The notes beneath the pieces were generated by a model. The model searched no databases and was not told the origin of the DNA. It worked only from the letters and a program-made list of their open reading frames with translations. This document shows, in pieces, positions 53,808 to 62,050 of a stretch of DNA of 64,000 bases. Each line of letters starts with the position of its first letter. Positions within the stretch are counted from its first letter, which is position 1. Made by a program: the position numbers and the translations under genes. Source of the DNA: Pleionea mediterranea (GTDB taxonomy: Bacteria > Pseudomonadota > Gammaproteobacteria > Enterobacterales > Kangiellaceae); contig NZ_QGGU01000007.1 in NCBI RefSeq assembly GCF_003148745.1, positions 186,001 through 250,000 of the forward strand. Reading direction: 5' to 3'.

Positions 53808-54611
53808 ATGGTTAAGTTTTTAAGAATATGGGTCGAAAAATGGTTAAATCAAGAGACCCCACCACCATCATTCCCTCAAATTGACTTTGAGAAACTGCGC
53901 TATGGCCTGCGACCCGGTGATGTAGTTCTGGTTGAAGGCCGAACCCGTGTAGCCGAGGTCATAAAGCTTATAACTCAGAGTCGCTGGTCACACGCGGCTC
54001 TCTACATTGGGCGCATTCACGACATCGAAAATCCTGAACTGAGAGAACAAATTCAGAAGTTTTCAACATTTGATCCCTCCGATCAACTGATCATAGAAGG
54101 TCTACTGGGCCAGGGAACCATTTTAAACGTGCTTTCAGAGTACCAGCGGGATAACCTTCGGATATGTCGGCCATCCGCTCTTTCACACGCAGATGCCGCG
54201 TCGGTTATCGCCTTTGCAGTGGCTCACCTGGGTACTCCATACAACTTCAGACAAATGATAGATTTAGCCCGATTACTGTTCCCCTGGTCGATTATTCCAA
54301 GACGCTGGCGCTCCTCATTGTTTCGCAGTAATGCCGGTGAGCCGACACGTACCGTTTGCTCATCCATGCTCGCAGAAGCCTTTAATGCTGTCGATTATCC
54401 GGTACTGCCTGCTTTTAAGCGGCTAGAGAATGAACAAGTGGAGCTTATTAAACGTAACGCCAAACTTTTCACACCCGCCGACTTTGATTATTCCCCTTAT
54501 TTCAAAATATTAAAATTTCCATTTTGGGGCGAGGTCGATAAAGCGCACTATCGCGAGCTGCCCTGGAATCAGGATGGCTTACAGTCAAACGATGACGATA
54601 CCTTTACTTAA
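53808..54611 (+). CDS. YiiX-like permuted NlpC/P60 hydrolase
   Basis: About 267 aa from the ATG at 53808; an in-frame GTG at 53784 is possible. The circularly permuted papain-like order is visible: the His motif SRWSHAALYIG early and the Cys motif TVCSSMLAEAF late (about residue 190). RPGDVVLVEG and LGTPYNFRQMIDL complete the pattern. Likely a thiol hydrolase or acyltransferase acting on lipids or cell-wall peptides; substrate unknown. No signal peptide. Confidence 0.87.
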   Translation: MVKFLRIWVEKWLNQETPPPSFPQIDFEKLRYGLRPGDVVLVEGRTRVAEVIKLITQSRWSHAALYIGRIHDIENPELREQIQKFSTFDPSDQLIIEGLLGQGTILNVLSEYQRDNLRICRPSALSHADAASVIAFAVAHLGTPYNFRQMIDLARLLFPWSIIPRRWRSSLFRSNAGEPTRTVCSSMLAEAFNAVDYPVLPAFKRLENEQVELIKRNAKLFTPADFDYSPYFKILKFPFWGEVDKAHYRELPWNQDGLQSNDDDTFT

Positions 54612-54773
54612 TTCGTTAAAAGCCATTGAATCGTTAACGAACAAATCTCGTATAAAAATATATGATTAAATTTCGAACAAATGGCTTGATGTTTACGGTA
54701 ATTGTTCTAATTTTTACTATAAGGAATGCAAAAACTCCCTTTTGTTGTTCCTGACAGCTAAAACATTCCCCTA

Positions 54774-54809
54774 ACCCAGGCAACCACCTATGGACCTGGG
54801 TATTTTTTT
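54774..54809 (+). terminator. Terminator after YiiX-like gene
   Basis: ACCCAGG (54774-54780) and CCTGGGT (54795-54801) form a 7-bp stem with a 14-base loop, followed by A then a T7 run. About 160 bp after the stop; the interval between holds no recognised gene. Confidence 0.75.
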
Positions 54810-54831
54810 GCTCAAAATAATCGAATGGTAA

Positions 54832-57588
54832 CTAACCTCTCTTCCGTAAACGAGAGAAGAAAACCAACATCAAGGATGTCCAGAATAATAGACCGCCACT
54901 GCTACCACCGTCCTCATTGCCACCATTATCACTGTTGTCGCCATTATCTGAAGGCGCCACTACCGTCACAGTTACTGAAGCGGTAGCCTGAGCACCTAAA
55001 ACATCAGAAGCGGTTACCTGAAAACTCAATTCGCCGGCGTAGTCTGGTGCAATAAAAGAGGTTGTCGCAGAAGTCGCGTTTGACAGTTCAACCGATTCAC
55101 CCGCTGTCTGTTCCCAGGCAAAAGTAACCGTATGATTTTCAGCATCGGTTGCACTGGCCGTTAACTCAACGGTTTGCCCGGTATTCACTTCAAAATCTTC
55201 TTGTATTGAAACAGATGGCGCTGTGTTGGTATCGTCATCCAGAATCGTTACTTGCATTTCACTCGTGTTGCCAAGGGATGCGCCAGTGGCCGATTGTAAA
55301 ATGACATTAAATGACTCGTCGCCCTCTTCGGTTGTGTCAGCGTTAATGGTTATTTCAAATGATTTATCGTCTCTGTCACCATCTTGCCACTGTAATGTTC
55401 CCGATGTATCGACATAATCTTCAGCAGCTGTAGCGGTCACACCGCTTAAAACATAATCGACCGTCGCAACACCTTTTGAACCACCTAATCTTTCCACTGT
55501 AATGGTTATCGAATTGTTCTCTTCTGCAATATCCGCATTAGCAGTAGTAAACTGCACAGCGCCAGGTTCTGGCTCACCGTTTAAAGTAATTGTCAGGTAA
55601 CCATTATCGCCAATGGTAGCGCCATTTTTTGGATCGGTCAGTCGAAGAAAAAATGACTCCGTCGGCTGGCTGTTTGGAGGAAAATCACTGATATTAATTG
55701 AGATTTGTTTATCACTTGTATCACCAGCGGCCCACTCTAAAATGCCCTTGTTTAATGAAAAGTCGGAACTAGAGCTTGCACTGCCACTTAAAAAGTCGAA
55801 CTTGACACTGGTTGCACCAGGATTGCTACCTGTATCGGTACGTTGAACATTTATGTCGACCGTTTGTCCTCTATCAAGCGTGAGCTGTGCTTTCTTAAAC
55901 TGCAGCTGTCCTTCGTTATGTTGCTTAGTATTATCCTTTAAAATATACAGTCCACTATTAATGTCACTGACCAAAATATTACCAGAAGGAAGAAACGGAT
56001 AAGCGCCCCAGGCACCGTTATAAGAGGGATTATTGTTGCTTGGAAAAGTATCAAAATAACCGACTTCAATCGGCGAAGTGGGATCGGTAATATCGAGAAC
56101 GGTCAATCCCCGCTCATAAGTGGACATATAATAACGATTACCACGAACAAAACCGTTATGATCAATAGCGCCTGTTGGACCTGTCCACTGACCTACCTGA
56201 ACTGGATTACGTAAATCATCAATTTGAAAAATTCTTACGGTGGTATTGATATTCGCCCGACTTTCATCAAACTCATCGTGCAACAAAATATAGCGCTTAT
56301 CTTCGGTTACCCATCCTGAGTGCACATACTTTGCTGATGAAGGCACATCATTATATTCTGCCATTCCTAACTGCTGAGTATCTGCTGGGTTAGTAATATC
56401 CCATAAATACATTTGCTTTTCGTTAAAGTCGACAAATACAGTACAGTTCACACCGTTTGAATTAACACATCCGGAATCTTTACGACTGTCATCAATAGTG
56501 ACCGAAGCACCATCATGGGTATAACCTTGAAATGAAGACTGACCATTTTCGACATTAATGGTTGCCGGATTATCCAGAGAATAACTGTGAAACGATCCTT
56601 GAAAATTACTGCTGCCCACAAGTTGAAGTTTCGCTTGAGTATTTTCTTCTACAATATTCAATGAATAATCAACATTACTGATGTAAACATTATGGGCATT
56701 ACCGACACTGTTATTGCGCTCCACCAGTGAAATACTGTTTGGTAGGTCGTTCAAGTCGATAATCGAGACACCATCACTTCTACCATCGACGGTGGCGTAA
56801 GCAAAAGCCCGCCAACTGTTTAAACTATCATCAAAATACTGATAAACCTTGATATCACGCCAGGATGCAGAGCTGCCTGAAACAGTGCCCACTTCAACGG
56901 GGTTTTCTGGATCAGTCACATCAAATACAGCCACGCCATTTTGAACGCCCATAATGGCGTACTCATTATTGTTGTTTAGATCAACATGCCCCCAAATATC
57001 ATTCCCTGAACTGGGAAATGAAGAAAATGCATTAAGTGGCACATGAGCCAGCAAATCAATATTATTACATCTAAAGTTGCCAGCTCTTCCGTTGACACAA
57101 TCAACAGCGGTTTGTTTTTGTTTTAGAGATTCAACTTCTTTCATTTTTGCCGCAACAGAGGCAGAAAGCTGACTGGCCTTACCATCGGCAATAACATGGA
57201 ACCCATTTCGACGTAAATCGGGCACCATTTCTGGTGGTACACCGGTTAAAAAAGATTTGTTCACATTAGGGCTTTGTGACTGAAAGTGATCAAAACGATT
57301 ATACCCAGCTAACACAGGAACCAGCTCACTCTTTAAATAAAACAGTTCTTCTGCGGATGATATTGAGTACTGACCACTGGCCACCAAAACTTTGTCACCC
57401 TTATTCGCTTTTGATACCGCGTAACTGATCGTTTTACAGGGACGAATTGGATTATCACAAAATCCTTTGTCTTCACCATGCTCAGAAACGTATCGTGATT
57501 TTGATGGTTCCGAATGGGTCCAGGCCTGAGTCGCCAAAAGTAGCAAAGATGCCAATAAAAAATATTTTATGCTGAGATATTTAATCAC
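54832..57588 (-). CDS. Choice-of-anchor B family surface protein with Calx-beta and GlyGly-CTERM
   Basis: 918 aa, from a GTG at 57586-57588 with AAGGA eight bases upstream; an ATG at 57633 lacks one. Signal peptide LSIKYFLLASLLLLATQAWT. The N-terminal part has LVIVD-type propeller repeats (IMGVQNGVAVFDVTDPENPVEVG; LTVLDITDPTSPIEVG). Two Calx-beta-like domains (about 570-780) and one PKD/cadherin-like domain (SVSIQEDFEVNTGQTVELTA) follow. It ends GGSSGGLLFWTSL ... SRLRKRG, the GlyGly-CTERM signal for rhombosortase and surface release. Divergent from mbnP/mbnH, a recurrent neighbourhood. Confidence 0.88.
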   Translation of the reverse strand: MIKYLSIKYFLLASLLLLATQAWTHSEPSKSRYVSEHGEDKGFCDNPIRPCKTISYAVSKANKGDKVLVASGQYSISSAEELFYLKSELVPVLAGYNRFDHFQSQSPNVNKSFLTGVPPEMVPDLRRNGFHVIADGKASQLSASVAAKMKEVESLKQKQTAVDCVNGRAGNFRCNNIDLLAHVPLNAFSSFPSSGNDIWGHVDLNNNNEYAIMGVQNGVAVFDVTDPENPVEVGTVSGSSASWRDIKVYQYFDDSLNSWRAFAYATVDGRSDGVSIIDLNDLPNSISLVERNNSVGNAHNVYISNVDYSLNIVEENTQAKLQLVGSSNFQGSFHSYSLDNPATINVENGQSSFQGYTHDGASVTIDDSRKDSGCVNSNGVNCTVFVDFNEKQMYLWDITNPADTQQLGMAEYNDVPSSAKYVHSGWVTEDKRYILLHDEFDESRANINTTVRIFQIDDLRNPVQVGQWTGPTGAIDHNGFVRGNRYYMSTYERGLTVLDITDPTSPIEVGYFDTFPSNNNPSYNGAWGAYPFLPSGNILVSDINSGLYILKDNTKQHNEGQLQFKKAQLTLDRGQTVDINVQRTDTGSNPGATSVKFDFLSGSASSSSDFSLNKGILEWAAGDTSDKQISINISDFPPNSQPTESFFLRLTDPKNGATIGDNGYLTITLNGEPEPGAVQFTTANADIAEENNSITITVERLGGSKGVATVDYVLSGVTATAAEDYVDTSGTLQWQDGDRDDKSFEITINADTTEEGDESFNVILQSATGASLGNTSEMQVTILDDDTNTAPSVSIQEDFEVNTGQTVELTASATDAENHTVTFAWEQTAGESVELSNATSATTSFIAPDYAGELSFQVTASDVLGAQATASVTVTVVAPSDNGDNSDNGGNEDGGSSGGLLFWTSLMLVFFSRLRKRG

Positions 57589-57753
57589 CCTAGTTTTCCT
57601 TTTAAAAAGCCCGATTAAACCGATATATACCATTTAAACACTTGTATACATTAGATGATAGTTGAATATTTACAGTTAAAAGACCACACAGCGCACAATA
57701 TGTTGTTAAAATATCTGTCTAACTGAACTGGCTGAAATGTTTTATTACAATCA

Positions 57754-58608
57754 ATGCTATATATTAAAAATCGTTCTAAAAAATACTCATTCAAGATACT
57801 CACAGCACTAATTGCGAGCTTGTTATTTAATGCCTGTGATGTGACCGATAGAAATAACCACCTCAATTTTGATGTGTATTACGGATCCAAAAAACTAAAT
57901 TGCGAAGCATCTTTTACGCAAAATGGCCAACAGTGGCGTGTAACCCAACTTCAGTTTTATGTACACAACATTGAACTGCAAAATAATAAAGGACAATGGC
58001 ACGCGGTTTCTCCCAGCATTGCTGCCAAAGATCATCAAAAAATCGCATTAGTGGGTGGTGTTTGTGGCGCACAGCAGCAGTGGCAAGTTAATCTGAAAGA
58101 AATGATTGCGCTAAGTGATCAACAAGCCATTCGCTTTACCCTTGGTGTGCCGTTCCATTTAAATCATAAAAATCCTCTCACACAACCGAGTCCACTTAAT
58201 CAACCCGATATGTTCTGGACCTGGCAAACCGGTCATAAATTTTTGCGCCTTGAACTTGAATCAGATAACGACAGCTGGCTATTCCACCTTGGCTCAACCG
58301 GCTGCCAATCACCCGCACCGGTTCGACCGCCCGAGTCAGCTTGTAAAAATCCTAATCGAAGTCAGATTACGCTTGCTTTACCACCGCAAACATCCAAAAA
58401 AGCAGATAGTGAGGCCAGTAATAGCGTCCCTATCAAACTGGATCTAAAGTCACTTTTGAGTGAATTAGATTTAACAGATAGTACAAGTTGTCAGTCGAGT
58501 CCTGATACCAAAAGCTGCCCAGTATTGCTATCAAAGCTCGGCATAGAAAAGGCAGCAAACGGTATCGATAGCAGCAGAGTTCAAACGGTATTTACCGTTA
58601 TTCAATAA
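57754..58608 (+). CDS. mbnP: MbnP family copper-binding protein
   Basis: 284-aa lipoprotein (SLLFNACDV; lipidated Cys28). Members of this family bind copper using a tryptophan oxidised to kynurenine by the partner di-heme enzyme, in the cases studied. Family features: LQFYVHNIELQNNKGQW near residue 70, and the FWTWQTGHKFLRLELE stretch. The mbnH start codon falls just after or near its stop (4 to 22 bp), so the pair is co-transcribed. The ATG has a weak ribosome-binding site but no better start exists. Confidence 0.9.
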   Translation: MLYIKNRSKKYSFKILTALIASLLFNACDVTDRNNHLNFDVYYGSKKLNCEASFTQNGQQWRVTQLQFYVHNIELQNNKGQWHAVSPSIAAKDHQKIALVGGVCGAQQQWQVNLKEMIALSDQQAIRFTLGVPFHLNHKNPLTQPSPLNQPDMFWTWQTGHKFLRLELESDNDSWLFHLGSTGCQSPAPVRPPESACKNPNRSQITLALPPQTSKKADSEASNSVPIKLDLKSLLSELDLTDSTSCQSSPDTKSCPVLLSKLGIEKAANGIDSSRVQTVFTVIQ

Positions 58609-58629
58609 CAAGTGGAAACCGTTACCCTT

Positions 58630-59745
58630 ATGCCTCGATTAATCTGTCTGTTACTTTTAACCACGCTGTTAGCTTGTGACAACAAACCTTCAGACACAAG
58701 GTATAACTGGCCATTAAGAGAAGGATTTCCGAGACCACAAGTACCAAAAGACAATCCCATGACAGCGGAAAAAGTAACTTTGGGCCGTCATCTATTTTAC
58801 GATAAAAACTTATCGTTTAATAAAACGCAATCTTGTGCCAGTTGCCATACTCAAAAATACGCCTTTGCAGAAACCAAAAAGCAATCAACCGGTTCAACCG
58901 GAGAAAAACACCGTCGAAATGCACCCGCATTAGTTAATATTGCTTATAATAAAACCTTAACCTGGGCACACGATGGATTAAAGGATATTGAAACACAATT
59001 ATTATTACCCATGTTCGGTGAGTCGCCAGTGGAACTGGGTATTACCGGGCACGAAGCTGAAGTATTGGCTCGTTTTAAAACCTCTTTATATACTGAATTA
59101 TTTGAGCAAGCATTTCCCGATAAAGGATTAAGCTTTAATACCATGAATCAGGCTTTGGCAAGTTTTGTACGAAGTTTAATATCACTAAACTCCCCCTTTG
59201 ATCGCTACGCCTATGACGGTGACGATAGTGCTTTATCAGAGTCCGCATTGAAGGGTATGACCTTATTTTTTTCCGAAAAATTTGAGTGCCATCATTGCCA
59301 CGGAGGCTTTAATTTTACTCAATCGACATTTCATGAAAAACAGCTGCTTGATCGACGCCCTTTCCATAATACAGGCCTGTATAATTCAAATGAAAAAGGA
59401 CAGTACCCAATAGACGATGGTTTGTATGAAGTGACTCTTGATCATAATGATCACGGTCGATTTCGAGCGCCAACACTGCGAAACATTGAAGTAACAGCGC
59501 CCTATATGCACGATGGCAGTATCGATACTCTGGAGCAAGTAATTGAGTTCTACGCCGCAGGCGGACGACTGATTGAAGAAGACGAATTTCAAGGGGATGG
59601 TCGCAAAAACCCTCTCAAAAGCCCTTTTGTAAAAGGTTTTGAAATCACCGAAGAAGAAAAAAACGATCTAATTGCTTTTATGCAGTCATTAACCGATCAA
59701 GAATTTTTAATTTCAGAAAAACATTCAAAGCCAACAACTAATTAA
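58630..59745 (+). CDS. mbnH: MbnH di-heme enzyme (cytochrome c peroxidase family)
   Basis: 371 aa from the ATG at 58630 (a GTG at 58612 is an alternative). Lipoprotein-type signal (LICLLLLTTLLACDN). Two haem-binding motifs: SCASCH near residue 70 and ECHHCH near residue 220. RRNAPALVNIAYNKTLTWAHDG, PMFGESPVELGI and RAPTLRNIEVTAPYMHDGS match the MauG/CcpA-like fold. It would use peroxide to oxidise a Trp in MbnP. Directly follows mbnP. Confidence 0.91.
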   Translation: MPRLICLLLLTTLLACDNKPSDTRYNWPLREGFPRPQVPKDNPMTAEKVTLGRHLFYDKNLSFNKTQSCASCHTQKYAFAETKKQSTGSTGEKHRRNAPALVNIAYNKTLTWAHDGLKDIETQLLLPMFGESPVELGITGHEAEVLARFKTSLYTELFEQAFPDKGLSFNTMNQALASFVRSLISLNSPFDRYAYDGDDSALSESALKGMTLFFSEKFECHHCHGGFNFTQSTFHEKQLLDRRPFHNTGLYNSNEKGQYPIDDGLYEVTLDHNDHGRFRAPTLRNIEVTAPYMHDGSIDTLEQVIEFYAAGGRLIEEDEFQGDGRKNPLKSPFVKGFEITEEEKNDLIAFMQSLTDQEFLISEKHSKPTTN

Positions 59746-59854
59746 CTGATGAGAATTTATCTCACAAGGTAACACTGTATAGTTTCTCATCATTTTGATA
59801 TTGTAATATTCGTTTTCAATAACTCAATAAATGATAACAAATGGAGAAAGAAGC

Positions 59855-60787
59855 ATGTGGATAAAGAGTATGACCGTTAAACAATTGATGGCCTCAATGA
59901 CGCTAGCATTAGGTGCAACCCTGTTGGCTCAACCGGGTTATACCGCTTCAAATGAAGATAAAAAACTTTCTTTTAATGCAAAAGAAGTGGCCAGCGGCAT
60001 TTACATGTTGCAAGGTGTTGGTGGCTTTACCGGAGGGAATATTGGGCTGTCCATAGGTGAAGATGGCGTTGTGATGATCGATGACTCAATGCCACCTATG
60101 CTGGATATTATGAAGACCGCCATTAAATCAGTAACCGATAAGCCAGTGGACTTTTTAATCAACACACACGTTCATGGTGATCACATTGGTAATAACGCCG
60201 CAATGGCAAATGACGGCGCTCATATTGTTGCTCACGAAAATCTACGTCATCACTTGTTAACCAAAGGAATTTCAAGTGGCGGTAAAACGAAAGACGCCCC
60301 AAAAGCAATGCTTCCGGTAATTACCTTTAGCCACTCCATGAGCTTTCATTTAAATGGTGAAGACGCAGAACTGATTCATTTGCCTAAAGCCCATACCGAT
60401 GGTGACGCTGCGATTCATTTTAAGCAAGCCAATGTCATTCATACCGGTGATGTTTTTTTCAATGGCATGTTCCCTTATATTGATATCAACAGTGGCGGCA
60501 GTGTTGATGGCTATATTTCAGCGCAAGAAACACTTATCAAACTCGCCAATGATAAAACCAAAATCATTCCTGGCCATGGCCCGCTAGCCAGCAAATCCGA
60601 TCTGGAAAAAGCCGTTGCCATGTTAAAGGAAGCAAAATCACGAATTGCCAAAGCTATTGATAAAGGGTTGTCGGAAGATGACGTCGTTAACAACAATCCG
60701 CTTTCGGACTATCACGAAGCCTGGAACTGGGGATTTATTACAACGGAAAAAATGACTCGTCAGGTGTATAAAAGTTTAAAGCAGTAA
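59855..60787 (+). CDS. Exported metallo-beta-lactamase-fold hydrolase
   Basis: 310 aa from the ATG at 59855 with GGAGAA eight bases upstream; the frame's first ATG at 59831 has none. Signal peptide MASMTLALGATLLAQPGYTA. Zinc motif HVHGDH at residues 105-110, then LPKAHTDGDA and IIPGHGPLA carry the remaining ligands. Secreted MBL-fold proteins of this type include quinoprotein-relay-like and B3-like enzymes; a beta-lactamase role is not implied. Follows mbnH by about 110 bp, possibly same transcript. Confidence 0.88.
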   Translation: MWIKSMTVKQLMASMTLALGATLLAQPGYTASNEDKKLSFNAKEVASGIYMLQGVGGFTGGNIGLSIGEDGVVMIDDSMPPMLDIMKTAIKSVTDKPVDFLINTHVHGDHIGNNAAMANDGAHIVAHENLRHHLLTKGISSGGKTKDAPKAMLPVITFSHSMSFHLNGEDAELIHLPKAHTDGDAAIHFKQANVIHTGDVFFNGMFPYIDINSGGSVDGYISAQETLIKLANDKTKIIPGHGPLASKSDLEKAVAMLKEAKSRIAKAIDKGLSEDDVVNNNPLSDYHEAWNWGFITTEKMTRQVYKSLKQ

Positions 60788-60847
60788 GTTTACCAATTAC
60801 TGTGGAACGATAAATAAGTTCGACATTCAATGCCGAATTAATATTTC

Positions 60848-60875
60848 AAAGCCGCTTATATGAGCGGCTTTTTTT
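60848..60875 (+). terminator. Terminator after MBL-fold gene
   Basis: AAGCCGCT and AGCGGCTT form an 8-bp stem around TATATG, followed by T5. Confidence 0.92.
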
Positions 60876-60966
60876 ATGGCGAGAATTTGAGTTGGAGTGA
60901 ATTAGAGCGGAGAAAATTTTACCTTAATAACCAACACCTAATTTTTCAGCAATTACAGATAACAAT

Positions 60967-61000
60967 AAAAAAGGCCGGACAAACAATGTCTGACCGGCCT
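60967..61000 (-). terminator. phhA terminator
   Basis: On the minus strand AGGCCGG/CCGGCCT form a 7-bp stem extended by GACA/TGTC, followed by T6. Lies 38 bp after the phhA stop. Confidence 0.9.
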
Positions 61001-61037
61001 CAACTTATAATTTAAATTATCAATAAACTTTTAATGA

Positions 61038-61838
61038 CTAACTGACTTTTTGCTCTTCTTTTGGCGGATAAGTGGGCGCAAATAAACCGAGTTGCTTAGC
61101 TTCTTTCACATAAGACATGATATCTGTGTGAGCAATATCAAACAGCTGCTTCATATCATCAATAACATAATAGATGGGCTGCATAATATCGATACGATAC
61201 GGCGTTCTTAACACCGTCATAATATCAAAGGGTCTGTGCTCAGGTTCATCAGTAAGAGCGTATTGCGACTCACCAATAGAAGATAAAATTCCGCCACCGT
61301 AAATACGCTTACCTTTATCGGTGTTCATAATGCCAAACTCTACCGTAAACCAATAAAGCCGAGCCAACCAGGCATGATGTTCTTTATCGGCCGCATCACC
61401 CAGTTTTCCGTAAGTGTGAGTAAACTCGGCAAAATAGGGATCCGTTAACATGGCGCAATGACCGAATATTTCATGAAAAACATCCGGCTCCTGCAAATAG
61501 TCCATTTCTTCACGGGTTCGAATAAAAGTTGCGCAGGGAAACTTTTTATTCGCCAACAAATTAAAAAACTTGGTGAAAGGAATTAATGCCGGAACCCAGG
61601 CAATTTCCCAACCGGTTTCTTTTTTCAATACTTTATTAACATCACCTAGCTGAGGAATTCGATCGGCGGTAATGCCCAATTTTTTAATACCTTCCATGTA
61701 TTGATCACAGGCTCTGCCCTGAATAATGGTCATTTGACGATTGTATAATTCCTTCCAGACACTGTGCTCTTCTTCAGTGTAATGAATAAAACCAGACTCA
61801 TCAGGTTCACGGGCTTTGTATTTAGTACCCTTGGCCAT
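61038..61838 (-). CDS. phhA: Phenylalanine 4-monooxygenase
   Basis: Iron- and tetrahydropterin-dependent hydroxylase converting phenylalanine to tyrosine, the entry to phenylalanine catabolism. 266 aa from the ATG at 61836-61838, the family length. Iron ligands His122 and His127 in FHEIFGHC, and Glu in FTVEFGIM. GGGILSSIGE and the pterin-binding WVPALIPF are present. An in-frame extension to 61952 is not family-like. AGAGGTAG lies upstream. The cofactor-recycling phhB is not adjacent. Confidence 0.94.
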   Translation of the reverse strand: MAKGTKYKAREPDESGFIHYTEEEHSVWKELYNRQMTIIQGRACDQYMEGIKKLGITADRIPQLGDVNKVLKKETGWEIAWVPALIPFTKFFNLLANKKFPCATFIRTREEMDYLQEPDVFHEIFGHCAMLTDPYFAEFTHTYGKLGDAADKEHHAWLARLYWFTVEFGIMNTDKGKRIYGGGILSSIGESQYALTDEPEHRPFDIMTVLRTPYRIDIMQPIYYVIDDMKQLFDIAHTDIMSYVKEAKQLGLFAPTYPPKEEQKVS

Positions 61839-62050
61839 ATAGTAAACTACCTCTTGTGACAATTTATCTGTCCTGTGCCGCAGCTTAAAGACTGGCAATG
61901 TCATTACCATTGCAGCAGCTATCAGGTTGTTTTCTGTTATGGGTGAAAGCATTATTCACCGCTAATTATTACCCTATTATCTCGCGGATCAACCGTTGGA
62001 CGCAAGTGAAGTAGATTTCAATCCCACTCCACTCATCAGACCAGATTCGG

